Notes: generated by a model from the sequence alone, not told the origin. 64,000 bases of DNA from Paenibacillus sp. FSL H3-0469 (GCF_038051945.1 NZ_CP150302.1:5518001-5582000); one strand, 5' to 3'. Counted from the stretch's first letter, positions 22,819 through 32,327 are shown. Program-made: numbers and translations.

Positions 22819-24182
22819 TCAAATCTCTCTATACCCGGGTGGTCCTGATCTTCCTGGTCTCCGTGATCGGGGGGACAGTGATCTCCTTCAATCTGGCGAT
22901 TTGGATATATAAAGACGAATTGAACGAGAATCTGCAGGTTCAATTGCAGCGCTTCGCACAAGATGTCGTACAGATCTATGATATCTTCCCGCTGACGGAA
23001 GCCGACAAGTTCGTAAGCAGCATGAAGCAGCTTGAGACCTACCATGTGCGGATTTATGATGCGAACGGCGGGGTTCAGTCTTACGGCGGGCCAGAAGGAC
23101 TGAAGCTGGAGACTGTGACTGAAGCGCAGGTGCAGCAGGTGCTGGCAGGCGGGATCGTGCAGGTCAATCCGACAGGCATCTCCGTCAGCCTGCTGGGAGT
23201 GCAATTAACTACGGATACGGGAAAAAAAGCATTGTTCGTAGAGCCTGTCGGTCCCCCGTCTGCCGACTTTGTGCTGAAATGGCTGGTGAATTTCGTGGTG
23301 TATTCGCTGGTCTCCGGGAGTCTAATAATCCTGGTAGCGGCCATGTTCCTGGTCCGGCCGATCAAGAAGCTGACCAACGCGACACGCAAGATCGCAGCCG
23401 GGGACTTTAATGTGAAGCTGAATATCAAGCAGAAGGGAGAGCTGGGTGCCCTCGCGCGCAGCTTCGAGGAGATGATGCATGATCTGCAGCAGCTGGAGCA
23501 GATGCGCCGTGACTTCGTGTCCAATGTATCCCATGAGGTGCAGTCACCGCTAACCTCCATCTCCGGCTATGCCCTGGCGCTGAAGCAGATGAATATCCCG
23601 GAGAGCGAGCGGGGCCGCTATATCGATATCATCATCGGGGAAGCCGAGCGGATGTCCAAGATGAGCGACAGCCTGCTGAAGCTGAGTCTGCTTGAATCGC
23701 AGTCCCAGCAGCTCCGGTTCACCACCTTCAGCCTGGATGAACAGCTCCGGCGCGTGATCGTTGCCCTTCAGCCGCAATGGTCGGCCCGCCGCATCAACTT
23801 CGATCTTCAGCTGACGGCTGCCGTGCTCACGGCGGATTATGACCTGTTGAGCCAGGTATGGACGAACCTGCTGGGCAACAGCATCAAGTTCTCCGGGGAT
23901 GGGGGAGTAATAAGTGTCCATACGAAGCAAGATAATAAAAGTGTGACCGTTCGTGTATCCGATACCGGCATCGGGATCGCCCCCGAGGACCAGAAGCGGA
24001 TCTTCGAACGCTTCTTCAAGGCGGACCGCTCCCACAGCAACAAGTATAACGGCAGCGGGATGGGGCTGGCGATCGTGAAGCAGATCGTGCTGCTTCACCA
24101 AGGAGATATCCGGGTCGAGAGTGAGCTTGGCGCAGGCACAAGCTTCATTGTAACGCTGCCGCTGAATATACCGGCGAATTAA
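22815..24182 (+). CDS. Sensor histidine kinase
   Basis: 455 residues. Membrane helices are at about 8-30 (VVLIFLVSVIGGTVISFNLA) and about 160-185, with an extracytoplasmic sensor of roughly 130 residues between them. HAMP follows, then the phospho-acceptor box (FVSNVSHEVQSPLTSISGYA) and an ATPase domain (NLLGNSIKFSG, DTGIGIAPEDQKRIFERFF, GSGMGLAIVKQIV). The H-box reads HEVQSP in place of the commoner HELKTP, with the histidine retained. It is paired with the response regulator through a 4-bp overlap. The stimulus is unknown. Confidence 0.93.
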   Translation: MIKSLYTRVVLIFLVSVIGGTVISFNLAIWIYKDELNENLQVQLQRFAQDVVQIYDIFPLTEADKFVSSMKQLETYHVRIYDANGGVQSYGGPEGLKLETVTEAQVQQVLAGGIVQVNPTGISVSLLGVQLTTDTGKKALFVEPVGPPSADFVLKWLVNFVVYSLVSGSLIILVAAMFLVRPIKKLTNATRKIAAGDFNVKLNIKQKGELGALARSFEEMMHDLQQLEQMRRDFVSNVSHEVQSPLTSISGYALALKQMNIPESERGRYIDIIIGEAERMSKMSDSLLKLSLLESQSQQLRFTTFSLDEQLRRVIVALQPQWSARRINFDLQLTAAVLTADYDLLSQVWTNLLGNSIKFSGDGGVISVHTKQDNKSVTVRVSDTGIGIAPEDQKRIFERFFKADRSHSNKYNGSGMGLAIVKQIVLLHQGDIRVESELGAGTSFIVTLPLNIPAN

Positions 24183-24194
24183 GTTTGTTTCTCC

Positions 24195-24250
24195 CGTTCA
24201 TCCTCCGTTCATATTACCATCACGGAGAGTACATTTTCATTATATATACT
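24195..24250 (+). promoter_or_regulatory. Direct repeats and -10 box upstream of the hydrolase gene
   Basis: CGTTCAT occurs at 24195-24201 and 24206-24212, an 11-bp period typical of OmpR-family binding sites. A TATACT -10 lies at 24245-24250 with no good -35, as expected for an activator-dependent promoter. The response regulator at 22144 is the obvious candidate. Confidence 0.5.
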
Positions 24251-24307
24251 ATCCTTAGCTCCTCATCAAGGCAGCACATCCGATTCATAAGGACAGGTGA
24301 TTGTATA

Positions 24308-25246
24308 ATGAAAAAAGGACTCAGAATTCTGCTTAAATCTATAGCGGCATTGCTGATCGTGATCGTGTTATTTTTTGCCGTAGTATTTGTGGTCAATATC
24401 ATCAGCAGCAAATCGGAGCTGAAGAAGATTGATCAGTACGGGCAGCTTGTGCCAGTCGATGGTAAGAAGATGAATGTGCTCATCCAGGGATCGGGTGAGG
24501 AGACCGTGGTGCTGCTGACGGGGTATGGCACCGGGGCGCCTGCACTTGACTTCAAACCGCTGGTAGACGAGCTGTCCCCTAATTACAAAGTAGTCGTGGT
24601 GGAGCCGTTCGGCTATGGCTTAAGTGACCGGACAGATAAGGAACGGACCTCGGACAATATCGTCAGTGAGATTCATGAAGCATTGCAGCAGCTTGGAATC
24701 AAGCGTTACACGCTTATGGGACATTCCATCGCCGGAATCTACGGGCTGGATTATGTGAACAAGTATAAGGATGAAGTGCAGGCTTTTGTAGGAATCGACA
24801 GCAGTGTGCCGAACCAAGGGGGCTTGGACGATAAAATACCGGTGGGGACGCTGAAGTTCCTCGACAAATCCGGCATCATGCGATTGCTCCAAAAGATAGG
24901 CCCCGACCCGTATGCCGGGCTTCCGTTCGACGAGCATACCAAGCAGCAGATGAAAATGATCGCCACAAAGAATTTAAACAATGACACTGTCATGAATGAG
25001 ATCGACCATTTCAAGGAGAATTTCACAGCAGCCCAGGCGCTGACCTTCCCCAAAGAGCTTCCGCTGCTGCTCTTCGTACAGTCGAATAATACCGATGTTG
25101 AGGGCTGGATGCAGCTGCATGAAGAACAGGTGAAGGATTCCGTGTACGGTAAGCTGGTGCCGCTCGAAGGCGGTCATTATCTGCACCATACGCTGTCCAA
25201 AGAGATTGCCAAGGATTACAGAGAATTCATGGCAGGCGTGAAATGA
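24308..25246 (+). CDS. Membrane-anchored alpha/beta hydrolase
   Basis: 312 residues. An N-terminal hydrophobic helix (SIAALLIVIVLFFAVVFVVN) anchors an alpha/beta hydrolase domain outside the membrane. The nucleophile elbow is G-H-S140-I-A-G, the oxyanion region is VLLTGYGTGAPALDF, and the catalytic His is in EGGHYLHH near the end. The start at 24308 (MKKGLRILL) is preferred over an in-frame ATG at 24185 that lies in the promoter region. It follows a two-component system on the same strand and is probably its target. Substrate unknown: esterase, lipase or peptidase. Confidence 0.85.
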   Translation: MKKGLRILLKSIAALLIVIVLFFAVVFVVNIISSKSELKKIDQYGQLVPVDGKKMNVLIQGSGEETVVLLTGYGTGAPALDFKPLVDELSPNYKVVVVEPFGYGLSDRTDKERTSDNIVSEIHEALQQLGIKRYTLMGHSIAGIYGLDYVNKYKDEVQAFVGIDSSVPNQGGLDDKIPVGTLKFLDKSGIMRLLQKIGPDPYAGLPFDEHTKQQMKMIATKNLNNDTVMNEIDHFKENFTAAQALTFPKELPLLLFVQSNNTDVEGWMQLHEEQVKDSVYGKLVPLEGGHYLHHTLSKEIAKDYREFMAGVK

Positions 25247-25301
25247 GTGGATCTGATTCCCGGCCATAAATCTGATACAATTGAACAAGAGCTCTTCGCA
25301 G

Positions 25302-25338
25302 CCGCAAGCTTCTATCCAGAAGCTTGCGGTTTGTTCAA
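25302..25338 (+). terminator. Terminator after the alpha/beta hydrolase
   Basis: A perfect 12-bp stem CCGCAAGCTTCT/AGAAGCTTGCGG with loop ATCC, followed by TTTGTT and enclosed by outer TTGAACAA/TTGTTCAA arms. Confidence 0.82.
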
Positions 25339-25416
25339 TTCGTCAGAGCTTCTGATTCAAACCTGAAGTACATGGGCTATTGTATATAGATTGCTATTAC
25401 ATAGGGAGGCATGCAA

Positions 25417-27507
25417 ATGCTGAAATCATTACGGGCTATAGAGGCGTATCGTGAAGGAGGGTGGCCTGCCGGAGAAGGCTATCCATGGCTGGAGTCCATC
25501 GTGCAGGCGGAGCAGACGATTGTGAACCTGGAGCGGGTAGAATCGCTGCAGTCGCTTGCGCAGCAGAATCCGGTGCTGGATTATGTGGAGCGGAGCCTGC
25601 GGGTGCTGGACAGTCTGCCGCTGTCGTACTGGATCAAGGAGCTGGCCGAGGAGACGCTGATCTGGTCGGAGACGGCCAAGGGGGGGACTCTCCGTCAGCG
25701 CCGGAGCTGGCAGGAAGAGGGCATTAATATTTTCGTTCATAATATCGGCTCCGCGGAGTTATACCGGCGGTATGCGGAAGGGTTGAAGCGGGACGAGGCA
25801 GGCTCTGCGGAGAAGAGACGGGTGATACATACGCTGATTGAGACTCACGGGCTGATTGGACAGCAAATCCGCGGCGAGGTTCCGCCTTCCGTCAATCTTC
25901 CGTTGTCCGCACTGGTGGAGCAGGGACTGCTGGGCGCAGAAGAGCTGGAGCGGCTTCTGTTCGCGCTGAATCACTGCATCATTGCTGCGGTATCCCCGGA
26001 GCTGTGGCAGGAGGTCCGCCTGCAGGTCATGGAGCTGATTGCTGTTATTGCTTCAGGAAATCTGCAGCCTGAGGTCCCGATGAAGGAGCGTCTGCGGAGA
26101 ATGCGCGCCGGGTCCATTGCCCAGGGGGAGGATTATGAGGCGGAGTGGGACAGGCTGGTACAGGAGGGCTTCCTCCCTGCTGCGCTGGATCCGCTGCAGC
26201 CTGCCACCTTCTGGTATGTGGAGTCGGCACTCCAGACCTTCTCGCTGGAGCAGTTCCTGAAGGTCATGAGTCTGGTGGCCGGCAGCGGCCCGCTTCTGCT
26301 AAGCCATCTGAGCTTCGAGGCGGTCATGAACAGTATTCATTATGACTACAAGGGCAGCAAGAAGATCAATGTCTATAAAAAACGGATTATTGAGAAATAT
26401 CTCTCGGAGCTGGGCTGGGAGGAGATCTACAGCGGCGTGAAGCCTTCCGGCAGCAACCCGCATCTTACGCACCGGCTGCTGGGAAAGGAACATCTGCCGG
26501 ATACGCTATTCTTCCATTTTGAGTTCTCAGCGGCAGCGGAGAAGCTGATTGAGTTCTGCATAGAGGCCGAGAAGTCGGCGCTGTATGAGCGGGCGGTCCT
26601 GCTGCTGTTCGACCTGTTCGATCTGCGGCGGGACGCCTTCGACCGCTTCCACAACGAGGACACGTATTTAAGCCAGATGAATGATACGGCTGACTATAAG
26701 GCAGTGATTCTGGACTACGTTACCGGACGGAAGGTGCTGGACATCGGACCCGGCGGCGGGGTGCTGCTCGATCTGATTGAGGAGCGGATGCCGGAGGCCG
26801 TGCCGGTGGGGATTGATATCTCAAGCAATGTGATTGAAGCGCTGCGGCAGCGCAAGCAGCGGGAGGGCCGCCGCTGGGAGGTGCTCCAGGGCGATGCCCT
26901 GAACCTGAAGGATTATGTGGAGCCGGGCACGGTGGACACGGTGATTTTCTCATCGATTCTGCATGAGCTGTATTCCTATGTGCCGTTTGACGGCCGGAAG
27001 TTCAATCACGGCACGGTGGCGGCAGCGCTGACCAGCGCCTTCGATGTACTGGCAGATGGCGGGACGATTATTATCCGTGACGGTATTATGAGCGAGCCTG
27101 AGGAGCAGCAGCGCCGCGTACGGTTTCTGGAGACGGACGGCATGGCGTGGCTGGAACGGTATGCGAAGGATTTTGCCGGACGGAATATCCGTTATGAACA
27201 GCTTGGCGAACAGGAGGTTCTGATGCCGGTAAATGATGCGATGGAATTCCTCTATACCTACACCTGGGGGGAGGAAGCTTACATTCATGAGGTTCAGGAG
27301 CAGTTCGGTTATTTCACACCCTCGCAGTACTCCGCATTCATTCAGCAGACGCTTGGGGACCGGGCGAAGATAGAGGTCCTCCGTCATTATTTGCAGGAGG
27401 GATATACGGAGGCACTGGAGAACAGGGTTAAAATTATGGGTGAGAGCGGAGAGCCTGTGCCGCTTCCGGACAGCACCTGCTTTATTGTGATCCGTAAGGA
27501 GGGTTGA
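25417..27507 (+). CDS. Large class I SAM-dependent methyltransferase of unknown target
   Basis: 696 residues. A class I methyltransferase domain lies in the C-terminal half (from about residue 430): the SAM-binding loop VLDIGPGGGVLLDL, PVGIDISSNVIEAL, LQGDALNL and FSSILHELYSYV. The first 400 residues are mostly helical with no domain I recognise. After the SAM core, a further segment (EAYIHEVQEQFGYFTPSQYS) resembles the tail of methyltransferases acting on large substrates. The start at 25417 has GGGAGG 7 nt upstream; the ATG at 25411 is too close. It is a single-gene unit with no neighbour that suggests a substrate. Confidence 0.78.
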   Translation: MLKSLRAIEAYREGGWPAGEGYPWLESIVQAEQTIVNLERVESLQSLAQQNPVLDYVERSLRVLDSLPLSYWIKELAEETLIWSETAKGGTLRQRRSWQEEGINIFVHNIGSAELYRRYAEGLKRDEAGSAEKRRVIHTLIETHGLIGQQIRGEVPPSVNLPLSALVEQGLLGAEELERLLFALNHCIIAAVSPELWQEVRLQVMELIAVIASGNLQPEVPMKERLRRMRAGSIAQGEDYEAEWDRLVQEGFLPAALDPLQPATFWYVESALQTFSLEQFLKVMSLVAGSGPLLLSHLSFEAVMNSIHYDYKGSKKINVYKKRIIEKYLSELGWEEIYSGVKPSGSNPHLTHRLLGKEHLPDTLFFHFEFSAAAEKLIEFCIEAEKSALYERAVLLLFDLFDLRRDAFDRFHNEDTYLSQMNDTADYKAVILDYVTGRKVLDIGPGGGVLLDLIEERMPEAVPVGIDISSNVIEALRQRKQREGRRWEVLQGDALNLKDYVEPGTVDTVIFSSILHELYSYVPFDGRKFNHGTVAAALTSAFDVLADGGTIIIRDGIMSEPEEQQRRVRFLETDGMAWLERYAKDFAGRNIRYEQLGEQEVLMPVNDAMEFLYTYTWGEEAYIHEVQEQFGYFTPSQYSAFIQQTLGDRAKIEVLRHYLQEGYTEALENRVKIMGESGEPVPLPDSTCFIVIRKEG

Positions 27508-27652
27508 AAAGGGGGCTTAGGTCTTCAGCTCAAGACATGCTTTGTATAGGAGCTCTGGCAGCGAGTCCGTGCTTCGTGGCAGGTACTTTACGTCCGCCAA
27601 GTGGCCTCTGCAGGTACTGTATGTGCGTATTTACTAAAATGCTTATGTTCGG

Positions 27653-27835
27653 CTGCACTTTGTGCAATAGATCTCATTAAAATCGATTGTGAAATAGCTC
27701 CCATTGCACTCTGTACAATAGAATTTCCTGAAAGTGGACTTTTGGAGCGTATATCCAGAAATCTAATGTATAAAATACAACAGATTGAGTTTTAGGGGAA
27801 AATAGAGCGGAATCTATTGCAGATAATACAATCAG
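27653..27835. repeat. Cluster of TTGTA/TACAA palindromic elements
   Basis: Four elements: CTGCACTTTGTGCAATAG (27653), ATTGCACTCTGTACAATAG (about 27705), TCTAATGTATAAAATACAAC (about 27763) and TCTATTGCAGATAATACAAT (27813). The first two have mixed TTGCA/TTGTA arms. The stretch 27508-27652 shows no gene. Confidence 0.7.
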
Positions 27836-27902
27836 GGAACAGAAAAACACAACAGGATGGCGATCGCCGCGTCCACTCCAGTGCTGAAACCCACCCTATG
27901 TA

Positions 27903-27957
27903 ATCAAAAGACTGTCCCGCATAGTCATATTCATGACTTATGGGACAGTCTTTTGAT
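27903..27957. terminator. Long bidirectional terminator hairpin
   Basis: Perfect 16-bp arms ATCAAAAGACTGTCCC and GGGACAGTCTTTTGAT enclose a second small stem (AGTCAT/ATGACT). It serves the minus-strand SnoaL-like gene and may stop plus-strand read-through. Confidence 0.82.
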
Positions 27958-27993
27958 TTATAACGTATGGTTATACCTTGAACATGCTCGACG

Positions 27994-28344
27994 TTATTTT
28001 AGCGTGATGATCAGCTCGCTGATTTTGCCGCCTTGTACCTTGAATTCATGGGTGAACTGCTGCGGGGCGGGAACACGGTTCTTATTGAACTCCCCCTCCA
28101 TCTCAGCGGTCACCGCAATGCGGCCCTGGATTTCTTCAATTTCCATAATAGTAAAGCGGACCTTAGCAGAGAATAGCTCGGATTCTCCCCAAGCCGCAAT
28201 GGCTTCTGTGCCTTCGGCCGACTTCCCGTTATCCTTCACGATAGCGCCGGGAGCGAACAATTCGATCAGAGCGTCGGGCTGGTATTGGTTCACTGCATTG
28301 TAGAAGTCCTGTACCTCAATTGGCAAGGTAACATGTTGATTCAT
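27994..28344 (-). CDS. SnoaL-like (NTF2-fold) protein
   Basis: 116 residues with the cone-shaped NTF2-like fold pattern: an N-terminal helix (VQDFYNAVNQYQPDALIELF), a short acidic insertion and C-terminal strands (FTHEFKVQGGKISELIITLK). The family includes small hydrolases, isomerases and ligand carriers; activity cannot be told from sequence. It lies 160 bp downstream of an AraC regulator on the same strand and ends at a strong terminator. The gap between them holds a small hairpin (CCGCT/AGCGG) and no clear promoter. Confidence 0.82.
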   Translation of the reverse strand: MNQHVTLPIEVQDFYNAVNQYQPDALIELFAPGAIVKDNGKSAEGTEAIAAWGESELFSAKVRFTIMEIEEIQGRIAVTAEMEGEFNKNRVPAPQQFTHEFKVQGGKISELIITLK

Positions 28345-28504
28345 GAATATCTGCCTCCTGTAAGTAGATTAGCGGGGACGGCATGTCCACCGGAATGAGC
28401 CATTAAGCCACCGCTGAAGCGGCAGGTACCTTGGTCATCCATACACTAACTTAAACGTATCCGGGCAACCGTAAGCAGGGAAAAGAGAGGAAACGGGGTT
28501 CGGC

Positions 28505-29422
28505 CTACGGATAAAGCTGGTTCTGCCCGGCGAAGGGACTGGCGTCCTTGCGGAATTCGGAGGGCGAGCAGTTCATGATTTTGCGGAACACTTTGATGAA
28601 GTAGCTGACGTTGTCGAAGCCGACATCCATGGCAATATCGGAGATTTTGCGGTCCCCCTGCTTCAGCAGGGCTGCGGCCTGGCGGACCCGGTAGGAGTTG
28701 ATGTAATCGACGGGCGTCTTGCGGGTCATGCTTTTGAAAAAACGGCAGAATTGCCCTTCGCTCATCGGAATCAGCCCCGACAGGTCACGGGTACGGATCG
28801 GCTCCTGGTAGTTGTCCTGGATATAGAGAATGATCTTCTTCAGCCGGTCTGCCTTCGTGTTATCCGCGCCCTCCGAGGGGCTGTGGTTCACCGAACGTCC
28901 CGGCGGCGCAATCTGCGAGAGCATAATCAGCAGGGTTCCTTTTATAAAAGCTTCGAATCCGGGCATTTGTTGATCATACGCGTTCATCATGCGGTTCAGA
29001 TGCTGCAGCAGCTCCGCCTGCCAGGGAACAGAAGGGGTGAGGTGGCGCGGAAAGCTCTGGCGTTTCTCCTGAAGCGGCAGAATGACGCTCTGCTGGATGG
29101 TATCATATTGCGCGCTGGCCAGCAGGTCAGGATGGAAGACAAGGGCGCAGAAGCGGCAAGGAGTCTCCGTAAGCGCATGAGCGGCATGGATATCCCCGGA
29201 TTCAATGAACACAGCCTCGCCGGGTCGAAGCGTGAAATAGTCGCTGTCCACCTGAAACAGAATCTCGCCTTCCAGCAGCAGGAAGAACTCGGCTTCCTCA
29301 TGCCAGTGGGTGTCCAGGACATGCGCTCCGGCGGGAAGGTCGATCCAGTAGGCAGCCAGGGGGAACATGACATCCCCGTGTTCGCGGTCTTCTTTGAGCA
29401 AGCGCTGCGAGGTGCGGTCCAT
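28505..29422 (-). CDS. AraC-family regulator with cupin sensor domain
   Basis: 305 residues. The N-terminal cupin-like sugar-sensing domain (HVLDTHWHEEAEFFLLLEGE, then LRPGEAVFIESGDIHAAH) is followed by two AraC helix-turn-helices (IRTRDLSGLIPMSEGQFCRF; ISDIAMDVGFDNVSYFIKVF with RKIMNCSPSEFRK). It is divergent from the GH31 alpha-xylosidase, starting 127 bp from it, and so is very probably its activator in response to a xyloglucan-type oligosaccharide. The SnoaL-like gene follows on the same strand. Confidence 0.9.
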   Translation of the reverse strand: MDRTSQRLLKEDREHGDVMFPLAAYWIDLPAGAHVLDTHWHEEAEFFLLLEGEILFQVDSDYFTLRPGEAVFIESGDIHAAHALTETPCRFCALVFHPDLLASAQYDTIQQSVILPLQEKRQSFPRHLTPSVPWQAELLQHLNRMMNAYDQQMPGFEAFIKGTLLIMLSQIAPPGRSVNHSPSEGADNTKADRLKKIILYIQDNYQEPIRTRDLSGLIPMSEGQFCRFFKSMTRKTPVDYINSYRVRQAAALLKQGDRKISDIAMDVGFDNVSYFIKVFRKIMNCSPSEFRKDASPFAGQNQLYP

Positions 29423-29503
29423 TAGAGGGCCTCCTTGTGAGATAGAATCAAAATAGTGTTATAAATAAGCTATATATTATTAGTTTTGAACTTTTATTGT
29501 CGG

Positions 29504-29509
29504 TATAAT
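29504..29509 (+). promoter_or_regulatory. Candidate -10 box of the alpha-xylosidase gene
   Basis: A perfect TATAAT with no good -35 at 16-18 bp upstream, as expected for an AraC-activated promoter. It overlaps the upstream in-frame ATG at 29508, which argues that translation really starts at 29550. Confidence 0.45.
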
Positions 29510-29549
29510 GCAACTATATACACCAAATCGAAGGGTGGCAAGTGCACAT

Positions 29550-31871
29550 ATGAAATTTACAGACGGCTTATGGCTGGTTCGTGACGGCATTACAATCAAT
29601 GGTGCAGTGCAGAACTATGTGGTAGAAAAAACGGAGGAAGGCCTAACCGCCGTCACGCAGACGACACCCATCACGGGACGTTCGGCGACACTCAACTCCA
29701 CACTGCTGACGGTGAAATTCCATTCCCCGCTTCCGGGCGTGGTAGGCGTCAAAATTATTCATAACGACGGCGTGATTCCGCGCGGACCTTCGTTCGAGCT
29801 GACTGAGGGAACCGGCGATCATGTGGAAATCGAGGAGACAGAGGCGCAGACGGTGCTGATCAGCGGCGGACTCCGCGTGGTCATCAACAAGGGCACTCAC
29901 TGGTCTGTGGACTTCTACCGCGGCGACGAGCGCATTACCGGCAGCGGTTACAAATCGATGGCCTATATCACAGATCAGGACGGCAACACCTTCATGCGTG
30001 AGGAGCTGGACTTAGGCGTTGGCGAATTCGTGTATGGTCTGGGCGAGCGCTTTACGGCTTTTGTCAAAAACGGCCAGGTGGTCGATCTGTGGAACAAAGA
30101 CGGCGGTACAAGCTCCGAGCAGGCGTACAAGAACGTTCCGTTCTATGTGACGAGCAAGGGATACGGCGTCTTCGTGAACCAGCCGGAGCTGGTATCGTAT
30201 GAGATTGCGTCTGAGAAGGTGAAGAAGGCCCAGTTCAGCGTAGCGGGCGAGAGTCTGGAATACTTCGTGATTGAAGGGCCGACGATTAAAGAGGTCATCA
30301 CCAAATACACCTCCCTGACTGGCAAGCCAGCGCTGCCTCCGGCCTGGACCTTTGGCCTGTGGCTGACGACTTCGTTCACTACGGACTACGATGAGGCTAC
30401 TGTGAATTCCTTCGTGGAAGGGATGGCGGAGCGCGATCTGCCGCTGCATGTGTTCCACTTCGACTGCTTCTGGATGCGCGAATATCAATGGACGGATTTC
30501 CAGTGGGATTCTCGTGTGTTCCCGGACCCGGTAGGTATGCTGAAGCGCCTGCACGACAAGGGACTGAAGATCTGTGTGTGGATCAACTCCTATATCGGAC
30601 AGCGCTCCCCGCTGTTTGAAGAAGGCCGCAAGAACGGTTACCTGCTCAAAAAAGCCAACGGCGACGTCTATCAGACCGACCTCTGGCAAGCAGGCATGGG
30701 ACTGGTCGACTTCACGAACCCTGCGGCTTGTGAATGGTATGCCGGTTACCTGCGTGACCTGGTGGACATGGGCGTAGACAGCTTCAAGACGGATTTCGGC
30801 GAACGGATTCCGACCGATGTCGTATACTTCGACGGCTCCGATCCATACAAGATGCATAACTACTATACCCAGTTGTATAACAAGGTTGTCTTTGAAGTGC
30901 TCGAAGAGAAGCTTGGCCAAAATGAAGCAGCTGTCTTCGCACGCTCCGCCACCGCCGGCGGGCAGCAGTTCCCGGTTCACTGGGGCGGCGACTGCTACGC
31001 TGACTATGAATCCATGGCAGAGAGCCTGCGCGGCGGCTTGTCGCTCGGATTGTCCGGCTTCGGCTTCTGGAGCCACGATATCGGCGGGTTCGAGAACACC
31101 GCTCCGGCACATGTGTTCAAGCGCTGGCTGGCCTTCGGCCTGCTCTCCAGCCACAGCCGTCTGCACGGCAGCACCTCGTACCGTGTGCCTTGGGCGTACG
31201 ACGACGAAGCTGTGGACGTTACCCGCTTCTTCACCAAGCTCAAGTGCAGCCTGATGCCGTACCTGTATGATGTAGCCGGACAGGCACATGAGCAGGGCTG
31301 GGCTTCGATGCGTGCGATGGTGATGGAATTCCCGGAAGATCCGACCTGCGAGGTGCTGGACCGCCAGTACATGCTGGGCGATTCCCTGCTGGTCGCTCCA
31401 ATCTTCCAGGAGAACGGCGAAGTGAAGTATTACCTGCCGGCCGGCCGCTGGACACATCTGTTGAACGGTGAGACCGTACAGGGCGGATCATGGCGCAAGG
31501 AGAAGCATGACTTCTTCAGCCTGCCGCTGTTCGTCCGGCCGAACACTCTGCTGGCTGTGGGCAGCGAGGACAGCCGTCCGGATTATGATTTTGCCGACGG
31601 TGTGAAGTTCGGCCTCTACTCCCTGGAGGACGGCAAGTCTGCTTCGGCGACTGTACGCGATATCCACGGCGCTCCTGAGCTGAAAGTGCAAGCTGTACGC
31701 AGCGGCAGCACTGTAAAAGTAACTGCCGAAGGCAGCGGCAAAGCATTCACCCTGGCGGTGAAGGATCTTGGCGCTATCGCCTCCGTGGAAGGTGCGGAGC
31801 AGGTAGATGAGACTACAGTGAGCGTGGGCGCGGGCGAGAAGTCCGTATCGTTCACGATTACGCTGAAATAA
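29550..31871 (+). CDS. yicI: Alpha-xylosidase, glycoside hydrolase family 31
   Basis: 773 residues, collinear with E. coli YicI from its first residues (MKFTDGLWLVRDGI). The catalytic nucleophile is D415 (FKTDFGERIP) and the acid/base D481 (HWGGDCYADYESM), at nearly the same positions as D416 and D482 in YicI. The aromatic and Asp/Arg substrate-pocket motifs (FHFDCFWMREYQW) point to xylose over glucose. It removes alpha-xylosyl units from xyloglucan oligosaccharides in the cytoplasm. AGGGTGG lies 11 nt upstream of the chosen start. It is divergent from a cupin-AraC regulator. Confidence 0.93.
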   Translation: MKFTDGLWLVRDGITINGAVQNYVVEKTEEGLTAVTQTTPITGRSATLNSTLLTVKFHSPLPGVVGVKIIHNDGVIPRGPSFELTEGTGDHVEIEETEAQTVLISGGLRVVINKGTHWSVDFYRGDERITGSGYKSMAYITDQDGNTFMREELDLGVGEFVYGLGERFTAFVKNGQVVDLWNKDGGTSSEQAYKNVPFYVTSKGYGVFVNQPELVSYEIASEKVKKAQFSVAGESLEYFVIEGPTIKEVITKYTSLTGKPALPPAWTFGLWLTTSFTTDYDEATVNSFVEGMAERDLPLHVFHFDCFWMREYQWTDFQWDSRVFPDPVGMLKRLHDKGLKICVWINSYIGQRSPLFEEGRKNGYLLKKANGDVYQTDLWQAGMGLVDFTNPAACEWYAGYLRDLVDMGVDSFKTDFGERIPTDVVYFDGSDPYKMHNYYTQLYNKVVFEVLEEKLGQNEAAVFARSATAGGQQFPVHWGGDCYADYESMAESLRGGLSLGLSGFGFWSHDIGGFENTAPAHVFKRWLAFGLLSSHSRLHGSTSYRVPWAYDDEAVDVTRFFTKLKCSLMPYLYDVAGQAHEQGWASMRAMVMEFPEDPTCEVLDRQYMLGDSLLVAPIFQENGEVKYYLPAGRWTHLLNGETVQGGSWRKEKHDFFSLPLFVRPNTLLAVGSEDSRPDYDFADGVKFGLYSLEDGKSASATVRDIHGAPELKVQAVRSGSTVKVTAEGSGKAFTLAVKDLGAIASVEGAEQVDETTVSVGAGEKSVSFTITLK

Positions 31872-31879
31872 GTGAACTA

Positions 31880-32010
31880 TAGACGGAATTAACACACCTA
31901 AAGACTGAATGAACACACCTGCAAGACGGAATTAACACACCTAAAGACTGAATGAACACAACTATAGGCTGAATTAACACACCCGAAAGCTGAATTAACA
32001 CACTCCAACA
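31880..32010. repeat. Tandem 21/22-bp repeats (six units)
   Basis: Six head-to-tail units of 21 bp (one of 22), of the type AGACTGAATTAACACACCTA, with alternating GAATTAACAC and GAATGAACAC versions. It starts 8 bp after the alpha-xylosidase stop codon. From 32011 to 32148 nothing else is identifiable. Confidence 0.87.
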
Positions 32011-32148
32011 CTGGCTTAGCCTATGGCAGTGCCCTTAAGTAACCAAGCTCTCTGATGACAGGGGACATTTGTCTCCTGGATCGGGGAGCTTTTTGGGGAT
32101 TGGCGGTGTTGGGGGGATTGTTGCTCGCTATGGCGCACAATGGGCTAA

Positions 32149-32327
32149 ATGCTGCAAGAAGTGCAACATTCCCCTCAGCAGGAGCAGGGCTATAGCGAAT
32201 TGTTGTCAAAAATGCAGCATTTCAGCTTCTCAGAGCGAACAAGTGGCGAAATTGCTGCATTTTGTGCAACATTGTACTAAAATAGTGGGTTTCACAGGCA
32301 TCAGTGTTGCAGATAATGCAACATTAG
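32149..32327. repeat. Cluster of TTGCA/TGCAA palindromic elements
   Basis: Four elements: CTGCAAGAAGTGCAACATT (32152), GTTGTCAAAAATGCAGCATT (about 32203), TTGCTGCATTTTGTGCAACA (about 32252) and TGTTGCAGATAATGCAACAT (about 32304). The first is identical over 19 bp with the element at 61003-61021. Confidence 0.75.

Noticed and set aside
30012..31457. 481-residue open frame antisense to the alpha-xylosidase
   Set aside because: The sense-strand GH31 protein is unambiguous and the antisense translation resembles no protein; it is a shadow frame.
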